A program made the position numbers and the translations under genes. Below, piece by piece: positions 32,957-43,199 of a stretch of 64,000 nt of DNA; within the stretch, counting starts at the first letter, position 1; the number at the start of each line of letters is the position of its first letter. Origin of the DNA: Paenibacillus baekrokdamisoli (GTDB taxonomy: Bacteria; Bacillota; Bacilli; Paenibacillales; Paenibacillaceae); NCBI RefSeq assembly GCF_003945345.1, contig NZ_AP019308.1:7063001-7127000 (forward strand), read 5' to 3'. Under the pieces are notes generated by a model. It worked only from the letters and a program-made list of their open reading frames with translations, was not told the DNA's origin and did not search any database.

Positions 32957-34423
32957 ATGAGGCAAAGATGGAAAATGGATAAATGGGAGCCTACCAAGAA
33001 GGTTCCTATTATAGGTATGGTTCTAGTCATTGTAATGGTATGGCTAGCAAGCTGTACCAATGAAAAAGTAAAAGTAGAGCAATTACTTCCTTTAGAAGAA
33101 GGGAAATATGTGATGAATATCGAGGCACCAATTGAACATCAAGTGTATCAGCGTGATCTGAATAATAAGGCAACTATTTCATTCAAGATTCAAGTAGAGT
33201 CGGATATTGCAGGTAAGGTGGAAGCGCGGGCGATTACGGAAGGAGAATCGTCTGACTGGCAGACAATTGGAGATATAAATGGCACAACGTTCGAGGGTGT
33301 GATTGTAGGAGTATCCATTGGACAGCACCGGCTGGACATTCGTGTCAGGTCAGATCAAACGCTAGCAGCGAAAAGTGTAGAGCCGATCCTTGTCGGTGAC
33401 TTGTGGGTATTGGCCGGCCAATCGAACATGCAGGGCTGGGGTAAGTTAATCGATATGGAGGAGCCGCAGGTTGGGATCAGTCTATACAGCAGAGAGGGGG
33501 ATCAATGGTCACAAGCTGTTGAGCCTCTAGGCTGGACGGAGGGTGCAATGAACTGGGAGGCACCGCGGGGTGCAGGGCTCGGAATTCCATTTGCCAAAGA
33601 AGTCATGAGTCATACGAATGTCCCTATTGGATTAATCATGAGTGCAGTAGGCGGATCGACAATGCTCGATTGGGATCCAGCACGCTTGGAGACGGAGCCT
33701 CAATCACTATATGGGGACATGATCAGGAAGATTCGTGAGCTTGGAGGCAGTGTGAAAGGGGTGCTCTGGTATCAAGGAGAAAGCGAGGCGAATACGGAGG
33801 CGGATATTTACCTAGAACGTATGAAGACATTCGTGACCCAATTGCGGAAGGACGTAGGCGATTCGAAGCTGCCGTTTATTTACGCCCAACTGTCCGTGTA
33901 CCATACCTTTGATGAAGGTGGGAAATTGTGGAACAGAATTCAGCGGGATCAATTAGAATTGGAGTCCTTAATTGAACATGCAGCAATGGTGCCAACAATT
34001 GACGCAACTCTATCTGACCCTGTTCACTTGGATGCAGCTTCCTTGAAAAGGGTTGGGCAGCGTATGGCGTGGCGAGCAATAGATATGGCATATGGTATGG
34101 AGAACGCTCAATCAGGCCCTAGACCGGATACGTACATCTGGAATGAAGAGCGTACGGAGCTTCTAATTACCTTTAAGGGGATCAATGGTAAATTGGCACC
34201 CATTAACCATGCTTATGGTTTCCAAGTGACATTGGGGTCGGACAAAGTGCCATTTACAGCTTTGTTAACGGAAGACAGAATGGGTGTAAAGCTGCAATTT
34301 GAATCTCCAACGTCCGAAAATGATCTGCTTATACTCTGGCACGGAGCAGGCTTCAACCCTGTAGTCAATGTGAAGGATGAGATGGGAATTCCGCTCGTTG
34401 TTTTTGGTCCTGTTGCAATCTAA
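32957..34423 (+). CDS. Sialate O-acetylesterase-like (SASA/SGNH) lipoprotein
   Basis: A 488-residue lipoprotein with a membrane segment ending in lipobox WLASC (about residue 33). A beta-rich domain precedes the SGNH esterase core: LAGQSNMQGWG (catalytic Ser156), LWYQGESEAN, and DPVHLD (Asp354, His357). Relatives remove acetyl groups from sialic acids or other acetylated sugars. Being lipid-anchored it should work on the outer face of the membrane or in the wall. It opens the plus-strand glycan locus, 169 bases before the GH20-like gene. Acetylxylan esterase activity is an alternative. Confidence 0.85.
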   Translation: MRQRWKMDKWEPTKKVPIIGMVLVIVMVWLASCTNEKVKVEQLLPLEEGKYVMNIEAPIEHQVYQRDLNNKATISFKIQVESDIAGKVEARAITEGESSDWQTIGDINGTTFEGVIVGVSIGQHRLDIRVRSDQTLAAKSVEPILVGDLWVLAGQSNMQGWGKLIDMEEPQVGISLYSREGDQWSQAVEPLGWTEGAMNWEAPRGAGLGIPFAKEVMSHTNVPIGLIMSAVGGSTMLDWDPARLETEPQSLYGDMIRKIRELGGSVKGVLWYQGESEANTEADIYLERMKTFVTQLRKDVGDSKLPFIYAQLSVYHTFDEGGKLWNRIQRDQLELESLIEHAAMVPTIDATLSDPVHLDAASLKRVGQRMAWRAIDMAYGMENAQSGPRPDTYIWNEERTELLITFKGINGKLAPINHAYGFQVTLGSDKVPFTALLTEDRMGVKLQFESPTSENDLLILWHGAGFNPVVNVKDEMGIPLVVFGPVAI

Positions 34424-34592
34424 ATATACTCAATTTTCCTCAATAAAAGCTCAGCCGCAGGATAGTTTTATCATTATTCATCCTGAAATTTAAATTTTAT
34501 CTATATTCATAAATGCCTTCTCGCCATTAAAATAATAAATAGCTGCATGAATCATAAATGTTAAATACATTCGAGAGTGAGGCCATTCACTA

Positions 34593-36236
34593 ATGATATT
34601 ACCGAAGCCTAAAAGTAATCAGTTGTTTAACGAGAAGATTTATCTTCACAGCGAGATGGAAGCGTATTCAGATGCTGGGGATCAATACTGTAAGAAGGCA
34701 TTGACTGTACTGAATATTCTATTAACTGAGATTAATGTTGTTATTAAATCGGGTGTGAACGGCAATCTAAGTTTTATGTATTCAGACACTTCGTTTGTTA
34801 AGAAAGAAGCCTATCATATTGAATTTCGCGATGAAAAGGTTATAGTCACATACGGAGATGAGCTTGGTGCGAGGAATGCAGCCATCTCCTTGTATGGATT
34901 AATAGAAAAGGATGACAAAGGTTACTTTTTTAAAGCCTGTAATATGACTGATTTTCCCGACTCCGAATATAGAGGGCTTATGCTTGATTTGGGTAGAAAA
35001 TTTGTTCCTGTTGAAGAAATAAAAATAACAATTGTGCAGATGGCTAAAGCTAAATACAATACTTTGCGTCTTCATTTGCTAGAGTCCGATCATAACCCGA
35101 TGCAATCCGATGTTTATCCGCAATTAAATGAAACAAAGAGACGTCAATATACCAAGAACGAGCTTCGTGAAATTGTAGATTTTGCAGCCCTGTTCGGACT
35201 TGAAGTGATTCCTGAGCTTGAAATGCCAGCACATAGTTTGTTTTTGATAGACCGTATGGAGGAATTAAAGTGCAGAACGAAGCATGTTGATCCTAGCAGA
35301 TGGGCCATATGTCTGGGTAGTGAAAAAACGTATGAAATCATGGGGAATATGATTAAAGAGCTCACTGAAATTTTTCCAGGGGAATATATTCATATCGGTA
35401 CAGATGAACTTGAATTCACCGATGTATACAAACGGTTAAAATTATGGCCTACATGGGATGACTGCGAGTTGTGCAACAAGCTTTCTGAAAGGGAGCGGCT
35501 GCGGGGGGATCGGGAACTCTTCTACTATTTTGTCAGAAGGATCTATGAGATTATTACGAGTTTAGGAAAGAAAATGATGATGTGGAACGACAGCATTGAC
35601 TGCACGGTATCCCCCCCTTTACCGAGAGATATACGGATTCAGTTTTGGAGAGTTGCTGAAAAAGGGCGAGGGCCGGCATCAGGCAGCATGCAGCGGTTTC
35701 TGGAGGAGGGATTTCAAGTCGTGAATTCCTACTATCCTGAAACTTATTTGGATGATTATATTGAGGAGACTAAGCTGCTGAAGTGGAATCCCAATGCAAC
35801 GCCTGAATCTACAGATGAGGTGAAGCATTTGATCTTGGGTGGAGAAATGTGCACCTGGGGTCCGGACAACCATTACGAGCGCACTCTTCCAAGCGCAGTA
35901 TTCATGTTCGGAGACAAGCTCTGGAACCACTCGGACAGAGAGGCGACCAGCGAATATAGGCAAGTACTTACTAAAGCTGTGTTGGGACTGCAAACCCCTG
36001 CAAACTTTGACGTTTTCGAATCCCTTGGCTGCTGTGTGCTCCCATTGGATAAGGTGAAAATGGGGAAACCTCACATTGTGAATAGGAGTAAAGCAGAGCT
36101 GCAAGCGAATCTGAAAATACTGCAAGCCTTAGTCGAGAATAATGCCTCCGGTCAAGCTGCTGCTGGCGTGTATATGAAGTGCATTCAATATGTAATAAAT
36201 GAAATTCTTGAAATCAATAATGGAAAGGACTTCTAG
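34593..36236 (+). CDS. GH20-like beta-N-acetylhexosaminidase
   Basis: A 547-residue protein without signal peptide. An N-terminal alpha/beta domain (about 1-110) precedes a TIM barrel beginning SEYRGLMLDLGRKFVP. The GH20 catalytic pair lies in HIGTDELEF (Asp271-Glu272), where the usual HxGGDE has Thr for the second Gly, and a conserved tryptophan strand reads GGEMCTWGPDN. It would cleave terminal N-acetylhexosamine from glycosides inside the cell. The Gly-to-Thr change may alter specificity. It stands between the esterase and the first GH42-like gene. Confidence 0.82.
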   Translation: MILPKPKSNQLFNEKIYLHSEMEAYSDAGDQYCKKALTVLNILLTEINVVIKSGVNGNLSFMYSDTSFVKKEAYHIEFRDEKVIVTYGDELGARNAAISLYGLIEKDDKGYFFKACNMTDFPDSEYRGLMLDLGRKFVPVEEIKITIVQMAKAKYNTLRLHLLESDHNPMQSDVYPQLNETKRRQYTKNELREIVDFAALFGLEVIPELEMPAHSLFLIDRMEELKCRTKHVDPSRWAICLGSEKTYEIMGNMIKELTEIFPGEYIHIGTDELEFTDVYKRLKLWPTWDDCELCNKLSERERLRGDRELFYYFVRRIYEIITSLGKKMMMWNDSIDCTVSPPLPRDIRIQFWRVAEKGRGPASGSMQRFLEEGFQVVNSYYPETYLDDYIEETKLLKWNPNATPESTDEVKHLILGGEMCTWGPDNHYERTLPSAVFMFGDKLWNHSDREATSEYRQVLTKAVLGLQTPANFDVFESLGCCVLPLDKVKMGKPHIVNRSKAELQANLKILQALVENNASGQAAAGVYMKCIQYVINEILEINNGKDF

Positions 36237-36411
36237 CAGCGAGTGAGAAAGCAGGGGGGCATGGACAGCTTGTAAGTGGATATAATTAAGATTTCCTGCC
36301 GATAAATATTAGCCATTTCCATATTTAGTTCCCCAGGGAAAAAGTATAATAAAAACGTATTATAAGCAACCGTTGTTTCACAAAAGCCTACCCATAAGGA
36401 GGATTCGTAGA

Positions 36412-39400
36412 ATGAAACGGTCAGTATTGAGGTTCCTTATTGTCGCACTTATCACAACGATGTTCAGTCCATTGCCCAGTAAGGTGAAAGCATCGGGAGC
36501 GCTGCCCGAGGCGAATGTAGTTTGGGTTAACGGAGCGCCATTCATTAATGTTGATGGAGTTAATTATGCGCCGATGATGCTCTTCATTAATGCCGATGTA
36601 GAATTGGCGCCCGCGAAAGCCAAGCTGGAGGCAGAACTGGAGTTCGCGGATCGAGAGGATGTCAAATTTGTAAGTGTCAATCTTACGTTCCCATGGAGAA
36701 GCTCCGATTCGGGAACCCGCAGCTGGTATTATAGCAAGATCAATACATGGCTGAGCTTCATCGCGGAGACTTATCCGAACGCTTATATTATTCCGAGAAT
36801 ATGGCTTGGCTCTCATATTCCTGATTTGCTCGCGGACCCTTCACTGGATAGCGAACGCATCGCGTATACCAATCAGACAAAAGAGAATGTATTATCTCTG
36901 GGATCTGCTGAATGGCAGAGCGGAATGGTAGAGGCGATTGAAGACGGAATCGCTCATATCGAGGCGAATCCCATATATGCGCAGCGGGTCATCGGTTACC
37001 ATCTTGCCTATGGGGATGGCGGTGAATGGTTCCAATATCATTACAGAGAATACGGCAACGATGTGTCTCCTGCGAATAAAGCAGCATTTCGTGCGTGGCT
37101 GTTAGATAAATACGGCGGAGAGGCGCAGTGGGCGGCAGCATGGGGATTGTCAGCCATAGGTCCGAACGATCCGGTTATACATAAAGAGCCGAGCACAGCC
37201 AATAAGGCATTTCTGGAATCCGTGGTAAATCAAGATGATATTGATTTCAATGCATTCACTTCGGATCTGGTTGCGGACAGCATAATTAAAGCAGCAAGTG
37301 CCGTGAAGCGAGTGACAATGGGCAAGAAGCTGGCAATGGCTTTCTATGGTTATTTATTTGAGCTCGTGGACGCGAATTCCGGCCATCTGGGACTGAAAAA
37401 GGTGCTTGCCGCAGGGGACATTGATATGCTGGCAAGTCCAGTCTCTTACTTCGATCGGGGAGTAGGCGGTATTGGGAGCCACATGACAACAGTCGATTCC
37501 GTAGCGCTGCATCATAAGTTATGGATGATTGAGGATGATTCGCGAACGTACCTGTCAGAGATTACTCCGCAGAATTTCCCTACAGCTGAGCTCACGATTG
37601 AGGGGCACAAACGGAATATAAGTTCTGCGATCGTCCATCGAACGGGTTTGTGGTTTATGGATCTGTCATCGAACGGGTGGTTGAACGACAGCAGCATGTG
37701 GGAAAACATAGGGAATATGCAGCAGTTTTATAAGGAGTACATGCAGACAGCGCAGCCACTCAAACCGGATGTTGCGTTCATTGTGGATGAGCAGAGTATG
37801 CAATACATGAGTGCAGGCCGGCAGATTAATTCAGCCCTGTTATTCAATCAGAGAACGAATATTTACCGTTCCGGATTATCTTACGGTATGTATCTGCTGG
37901 AGGATATTCTCAATGGAGCAGTACCGGATGCCAAGATGTACGTATTCCTCAACGCACATGTTCTGGATACGAATGAGAGGAATCAATTAAATCAGCTCAA
38001 AAATGCCAATCGAACGTTCGTGTGGGTGTATGGCGCAGACATTATCGATACCTCTGCGTTGGGTGCAGCAACAGGGTTTACACTAAGTAAGGCAACCAAC
38101 GTATCACCGTCATCCATAATCAAAATTAATGCCAACGCTTCAGGGCCTTGGAGTAATCTGGCGGGCGTACAGCTGGCGCTCGGCTTGCAAAGCGGGTCGT
38201 ATCCCTTCTTTACGATCTCATCGCCGGGAAGTGCTGCGGTGATCGGACGATACGGCACATCGAGCACCGGACAACCGGCCATTGTGGCGCAGGATTTCGG
38301 AACATGGAAATCGGTTTTTGTTGGATCTGGGAACTTGGATGTTAACCTCCTTCGTGCTATAGCGGATTATGCGGGTGTTCATAAGTATATGGACGCGGGC
38401 GATGTCCTGCAGACGGATAAGACGTTCTTCAGCATTCACGCCTCATCTGCAGGAATCAAGACGTTGAAGCTGCCCGTGATGAGCAATGTACGTGATGCGT
38501 TCTCAGGAGTACTTATTGGCGACACAACAGATACTGTCACATTTACGATGTCTAATGGTGAGACGAGATGGCTTGTGCTTGAAAAGCCGACCGCTGCAAA
38601 AAAATATAAATTTTCTAATGGGTTCGATCTTGCGGCAAAGGGTTTTACTTATAGCGGGTACAATTCCACCTTCAATACGTCCACCGGCGTATTGGAAGCG
38701 ACGGTTACGAATTCTTCTCTTGGAACGGGTCCGATTCTAATCACACCGGCTAATCTTGGGGTCGATGCAGATGATAACCCTCATGTAAATATTCGAATTC
38801 GGAATGTGTCCGGTGCATCCGTATCCCGGATTTATTGGACGACGGACACCTCGACTTCATTCGGAGAAGACAAGACATCCGCGATAGCAATAGGTACGAA
38901 TATGGGAAGCTATACGAATTACTCATTCGATCTGAGCAATCATCCGAATTGGTCAGGTACGCTGAACCAGCTCCGATTCGATCTCATTACAGGACCAGGG
39001 ATCGTCAACGGCTCGAAAGTATATGTAGATTATGTTGAAATCGCTTCCAAACCGCCATTCGCAGCTGAGAGGTTTACATTCGCAACTGGATTCGATCTTG
39101 GGGCTAAGGGATTTACTTACAGCGGGTACAATGCCAGCTTCAATACGTCCACCGGACCATTGGAAGTAACGGTTACGAATTCCTCTCTTGGGGCGGGCCC
39201 GATTCTGATCACACCAGGCAGGCTTGGAATTAATGCGGCTGATCATCATTATGTGAACATTCGGATTCGCAACTTGTCCGGTGCATCCTCATCTCGAATT
39301 TACTGGACGACGGGCACTTCTCCTACATTCGGGGAAGACAAGGCTTCTACAATTTCAATAGGTACGAATATGGGGGGCTATACGAATTACTCATTCGATC

Positions 39401-39525
39401 TGAGCAGCAACCCGAATTGGGCTGGCATGCTGGATCAGCTCCGATTCGATCTCATTACAGGACCGGGTATTGTCAACGGCTCGAAAGTATATGTAGATTA
39501 TGTTGAAATCGCTTCTGCTCCATAA
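36412..39525 (+). CDS. Secreted GH42-like glycoside hydrolase with two C-terminal binding domains
   Basis: A 1037-residue secreted protein: signal peptide to VKA (about residue 26), a TIM-barrel catalytic region (about 35-400), a flavodoxin-like middle domain like the GH42 trimerisation domain (about 470-560), a small beta domain to about 725, then two repeats of about 150 residues (730-880 and 884-1037). Candidate catalytic acids are Glu205 in GDGGEWF and Glu374 in LWMIEDD; both are kept in the paralogues at 39556 and 56098, with the same 169-170-residue spacing. The two C-terminal repeats match the NPKTG surface protein domain. The ATG at 36412 follows AAGGAGG. Substrate unknown; beta-galactosidase-like activity is a guess. 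Confidence 0.75.
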   Translation: MKRSVLRFLIVALITTMFSPLPSKVKASGALPEANVVWVNGAPFINVDGVNYAPMMLFINADVELAPAKAKLEAELEFADREDVKFVSVNLTFPWRSSDSGTRSWYYSKINTWLSFIAETYPNAYIIPRIWLGSHIPDLLADPSLDSERIAYTNQTKENVLSLGSAEWQSGMVEAIEDGIAHIEANPIYAQRVIGYHLAYGDGGEWFQYHYREYGNDVSPANKAAFRAWLLDKYGGEAQWAAAWGLSAIGPNDPVIHKEPSTANKAFLESVVNQDDIDFNAFTSDLVADSIIKAASAVKRVTMGKKLAMAFYGYLFELVDANSGHLGLKKVLAAGDIDMLASPVSYFDRGVGGIGSHMTTVDSVALHHKLWMIEDDSRTYLSEITPQNFPTAELTIEGHKRNISSAIVHRTGLWFMDLSSNGWLNDSSMWENIGNMQQFYKEYMQTAQPLKPDVAFIVDEQSMQYMSAGRQINSALLFNQRTNIYRSGLSYGMYLLEDILNGAVPDAKMYVFLNAHVLDTNERNQLNQLKNANRTFVWVYGADIIDTSALGAATGFTLSKATNVSPSSIIKINANASGPWSNLAGVQLALGLQSGSYPFFTISSPGSAAVIGRYGTSSTGQPAIVAQDFGTWKSVFVGSGNLDVNLLRAIADYAGVHKYMDAGDVLQTDKTFFSIHASSAGIKTLKLPVMSNVRDAFSGVLIGDTTDTVTFTMSNGETRWLVLEKPTAAKKYKFSNGFDLAAKGFTYSGYNSTFNTSTGVLEATVTNSSLGTGPILITPANLGVDADDNPHVNIRIRNVSGASVSRIYWTTDTSTSFGEDKTSAIAIGTNMGSYTNYSFDLSNHPNWSGTLNQLRFDLITGPGIVNGSKVYVDYVEIASKPPFAAERFTFATGFDLGAKGFTYSGYNASFNTSTGPLEVTVTNSSLGAGPILITPGRLGINAADHHYVNIRIRNLSGASSSRIYWTTGTSPTFGEDKASTISIGTNMGGYTNYSFDLSSNPNWAGMLDQLRFDLITGPGIVNGSKVYVDYVEIASAP

Positions 39526-39555
39526 AAAATAGACGGATGTATAAAGGAGTTCACG

Positions 39556-41736
39556 ATGAATAATTCACAGCTTGATAACAATCCTATGAAGTTACCCGAA
39601 GCCCACCTGCAATGGGAGGGCGGTGCGCCTTACTTCTGTATAGACGGGGAGAAGCATGTGCCGCTGGTGCTGTTCGTCAATACGGACATGGATTTGAACA
39701 CATCGAAGGAAGAGGTGGGTGCTGAGATTGCCTATGCCAGGCGAGAAGGCGTAAAGTTCGTGAGCATGATCTTCTCCTTCCCATGGCCAGGATCCGATGA
39801 GGAGACACGCACATGGCTGTTGAATCACATGGAAGCCTGGTTGGACTTTATAATCGATATCTATCCTGAGGCGTATCTGTTTCCCCGTATTTGGCTTGGA
39901 CCGAGTGTGGCTCAGATTCAGCAAACCCCAGAATGGGACAATGAATGCGTTCAACATGCAAATGGGATGAGCAGCCCCGTCCTTTCCGTCAATTCGGAGA
40001 TTTGGAGAAGCGGTATAGGGGGGGCCATCCGGGAGGGAATTGCTTACTTCGAATCCCATCCGAGAATTGCTCCAAGGATAATCGGATATCATTTGACCTA
40101 CGGAACGGCAGGAGAATGGTTCCACTATGCCTACCGGGAGTTTGGCAGCGATGTTTCACAGCCTAACAAAGAGGCATTCAGCCGTTGGCTGATCAGCAAA
40201 TACGGCAGCCAGGAGAATTGGGTTCAGGCATGGAATGGAGAGTCAATGGATGACTCTGGTAATCCTATTATTTATCAGCAGCCAGATATCGCAGGTAAGC
40301 CGTTTCTGTCTACGGATGCGGATCGGCCGATGATTGATTTCGCTCAATTCAGTTCTGAGCATATGGCTGACCGTCTGATCGAAGCAGCGGAGGTCGTGAA
40401 GAGGGTGACAGATGGACAACGTCTGGTCATGGCCTTCTATGGCTATCCCTTCGAGCTTAACGATGGTCATTCCGGTCATCTTGCACTAGATCGGGTACTC
40501 GCTGCGCAAGAGATTGATATTCTTGCCAGTCCGATCAGTTACCTGGATCGCGGTCTTGGTGGATCAGCATCGTTCATGGCAGCGGTGGATTCAGTGGCCC
40601 TTCACCACAAGCTGTGGATGATTGAGGACGATACGAGAACGCATCGTGCGGAGAAAAGCGAGTTCGACGAGAGCTTCGGTACGTTGATGCCGACGGTGGA
40701 GCTAGCCTCGGAGACGCATAAAAGGAATCTGGGTGCCGGTATCGTCCATCGGACGGGACTGTGGTGGATGGACTTGCCATCCAAGGGTTGGCTTAACGAC
40801 AGCGCCTTATGGGACAATATCGGAAACATGCAGCGGTTTTATAAGCAATATTGGGAGACGGCGAAGCCACTGGCTCCGGAAGTAGCCTTCATTATCGACG
40901 AGAAGAGCATGCATTATACAGGACAGGGGCTTGCAGTGAATGGTCCGCTGCTGTATATGCAAAGACTGAGTCTTTATCGTGCTGGCTTTTCCTATGGATT
41001 GTATATGCTTGAAGATGCAGTGAACCTGCGCATCCCTCAGGCAAAAATGTACGTATTCCTGAATGCCCATCGTCTGGACGATAGGCAGCGCAGCGGAATC
41101 GAGCGGTTGCAGCAATCCGGCGGTACGTTCGTCTGGATCTATGGCACAGATTTTATAGATGTGGAAGAGGCAGGAAGTATAACTGGATTCCATCTGCAGA
41201 AGAAATATGGCATGACGCATGCAGGATCGGTCTCCATTGGTGCTGAAGTCGGGCAGCCTTGGGAAGAGCTTGCCGGACAATCTCTAACGATCGGTATCCC
41301 GAACGTACCTTCGCTTCTGTCTGATCAATTGCTTCCGCACGAGACGTTTGATATCCCGTACTATACGGTTCAGCCTGGCGATGGTGTGCAGGCAATCGGA
41401 CATTATGAAACGGATGGCCATTCCATTGCAATCGCAGCCCGTGATTGTGGGACGTGGAAATCGGTATTCGTCGGTACTGGCGTGCTTGACGTGAGACTCC
41501 TCCGATCCATAGCGGCGTATGCGGAAGCTCATATTTATATGGACTCGGACGATGTGCTGCACACGGATGGAACATTCCTATGTATTTATGCTTCCTCTGC
41601 GGGTCTGAAAAATTTGAGATTGCCTGATAAGCGTATTGTGCGCGACGCGTTGATCAATGAGACGTTAGGCGAAGCCGCTGACTGCTATGCCTTCGAGATG
41701 TACAAAGGAGAAGCACGCTGGTTATTAATAGAGTGA
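39556..41736 (+). CDS. Cytoplasmic GH42-like glycoside hydrolase paralogue
   Basis: A 726-residue paralogue of the preceding protein without signal peptide, lipobox or C-terminal binding domains, so it should be cytoplasmic. Candidate catalytic Glu187 (GTAGEWF) and Glu357 (LWMIEDD) are conserved. It has AAAGGAG upstream of the ATG and follows the secreted enzyme by 30 bases. It could finish the breakdown of oligosaccharides imported by the ABC systems that follow. Confidence 0.75.
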   Translation: MNNSQLDNNPMKLPEAHLQWEGGAPYFCIDGEKHVPLVLFVNTDMDLNTSKEEVGAEIAYARREGVKFVSMIFSFPWPGSDEETRTWLLNHMEAWLDFIIDIYPEAYLFPRIWLGPSVAQIQQTPEWDNECVQHANGMSSPVLSVNSEIWRSGIGGAIREGIAYFESHPRIAPRIIGYHLTYGTAGEWFHYAYREFGSDVSQPNKEAFSRWLISKYGSQENWVQAWNGESMDDSGNPIIYQQPDIAGKPFLSTDADRPMIDFAQFSSEHMADRLIEAAEVVKRVTDGQRLVMAFYGYPFELNDGHSGHLALDRVLAAQEIDILASPISYLDRGLGGSASFMAAVDSVALHHKLWMIEDDTRTHRAEKSEFDESFGTLMPTVELASETHKRNLGAGIVHRTGLWWMDLPSKGWLNDSALWDNIGNMQRFYKQYWETAKPLAPEVAFIIDEKSMHYTGQGLAVNGPLLYMQRLSLYRAGFSYGLYMLEDAVNLRIPQAKMYVFLNAHRLDDRQRSGIERLQQSGGTFVWIYGTDFIDVEEAGSITGFHLQKKYGMTHAGSVSIGAEVGQPWEELAGQSLTIGIPNVPSLLSDQLLPHETFDIPYYTVQPGDGVQAIGHYETDGHSIAIAARDCGTWKSVFVGTGVLDVRLLRSIAAYAEAHIYMDSDDVLHTDGTFLCIYASSAGLKNLRLPDKRIVRDALINETLGEAADCYAFEMYKGEARWLLIE

Positions 41737-41807
41737 TAGATCAATGTAGTTACAACAGCTAAGTGTTTGAATCGTTATGTTGTTTCACCTATAAGGGGGA
41801 TATTAGA

Positions 41808-43187
41808 ATGGGTCAATGGAAAAAGGTATCGATATGGACGATGATTGTCGCTTTTTTAGTAGTAATTGCAGGTTGCTCAAGCTCGAATACTAATACGGAG
41901 AGTACAGCGAACGAGAAAGCAAGCAGCAAGAACATGGGCACGCCGAGTGAGACGAATAATCCAACCCCGCAGGGCGGCGGCGTTAAAGAAGGAGCAATCG
42001 ACCTGAAAGGCCGTACAATCAAGATCGCAACCTTCTGGGATATCGAACCCAAAGGAGATACGGAGAACAGCGAGAAAGAGCTGAAAAGATGGCGTGATGT
42101 TGAAGCGAAGTATAACGTCAAGCTAAAGGTCGTTAATATTCCTTACGAAGAATTCCGAGACCAATTTACGGCCAGCGCTCTAGCTGGGAAGCCGATAGGC
42201 GATATGGCCTATTTGGAAATGAGTTGGATTACGACAGCTGCCCAAGGGGGACTGCTGCAAAATCTGAACGACTATGTGAATCGGGATTACTGGCCCAAGA
42301 ACATGATGGATTGGGCGGGTTACAAGGGTGATCTTTACGGGATGAGTCCGTCGAGCGTCAGTGGCCGGGGAATCTACTATAACAAGACCTTATTTAAAAA
42401 TGCAGGGCTGGAGGATCCCTATGATCTGGTCATGAAGAAAGAATGGACATGGGATAAGTTTCTGGAAATGGCGAAGCAGTTGACCAAGGATACAGACGGG
42501 GACGGCAAGATCGACCAATACGGATATCATGGAGTATGGTACATGATCGGCCAGGACTTCATCAATTCGAACAATGCGGAAGTGATTGGTTTCAAGGATG
42601 GGAAATATATCAGCGGCTGGGATGAACCGAATGCGAGAGAAGCTCTCCGTTTCATATACGATCTGATTCATGTGCACAAAGTCGTTGCGCCTTTTCCTGC
42701 CGAAGAGAGAACGGATGCCTTTACGAGCGGGAAAGTGGCGATGAAGCAGACGATGGGATGGGAAGGGACGCAAATTAAGACGGTTCTCGGGGATAACTTC
42801 GGATTTATCCCGACACCAATGGGACCGAAAGCCGACAAGTATTATTCGCCTCATGGAGGACCGGCATCTGTTGTAATTCCCAAGGGTGTAGAAAATCCGG
42901 AAGTGCTAGTGAAGATTTTCGAAGAGCTGACCGGCCCGGCAGAAGATTGGGATAATTCTACCAGGGAAACACTCGAGGGGTCTCAGCCGTCCGAGCGGGA
43001 TGTGGATTTGATCCTATCTTTGAAGAATGATGTCAAAATGGCCAGGGAGACGATCTCGCAATCTACCAATGCAAACTTTGTTGAAGCAATGGCTGATATT
43101 TTCTATGAGGGAGTTACTGCAGAGGTAGCAGTTGAGAAGAGAAAGCTGGCCATGCAAAATGCGATTGATGAATTTTTCAACAAGTAA
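41808..43187 (+). CDS. Sugar ABC transporter solute-binding lipoprotein
   Basis: A 459-residue extracellular solute-binding protein of family 1. Signal peptide with lipobox VIAGC (about residue 23), Ser/Asn/Thr-rich linker, then the two-lobe binding domain, with typical YNKTLF (GIYYNKTLFKNAGL) and GKVAMKQTMGWEGT segments. It captures oligosaccharides for the permeases downstream. The ATG at 41808 has AAGGGGGAT upstream. Confidence 0.88.
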   Translation: MGQWKKVSIWTMIVAFLVVIAGCSSSNTNTESTANEKASSKNMGTPSETNNPTPQGGGVKEGAIDLKGRTIKIATFWDIEPKGDTENSEKELKRWRDVEAKYNVKLKVVNIPYEEFRDQFTASALAGKPIGDMAYLEMSWITTAAQGGLLQNLNDYVNRDYWPKNMMDWAGYKGDLYGMSPSSVSGRGIYYNKTLFKNAGLEDPYDLVMKKEWTWDKFLEMAKQLTKDTDGDGKIDQYGYHGVWYMIGQDFINSNNAEVIGFKDGKYISGWDEPNAREALRFIYDLIHVHKVVAPFPAEERTDAFTSGKVAMKQTMGWEGTQIKTVLGDNFGFIPTPMGPKADKYYSPHGGPASVVIPKGVENPEVLVKIFEELTGPAEDWDNSTRETLEGSQPSERDVDLILSLKNDVKMARETISQSTNANFVEAMADIFYEGVTAEVAVEKRKLAMQNAIDEFFNK

Positions 43188-43199
43188 TAAGGACGCAAG

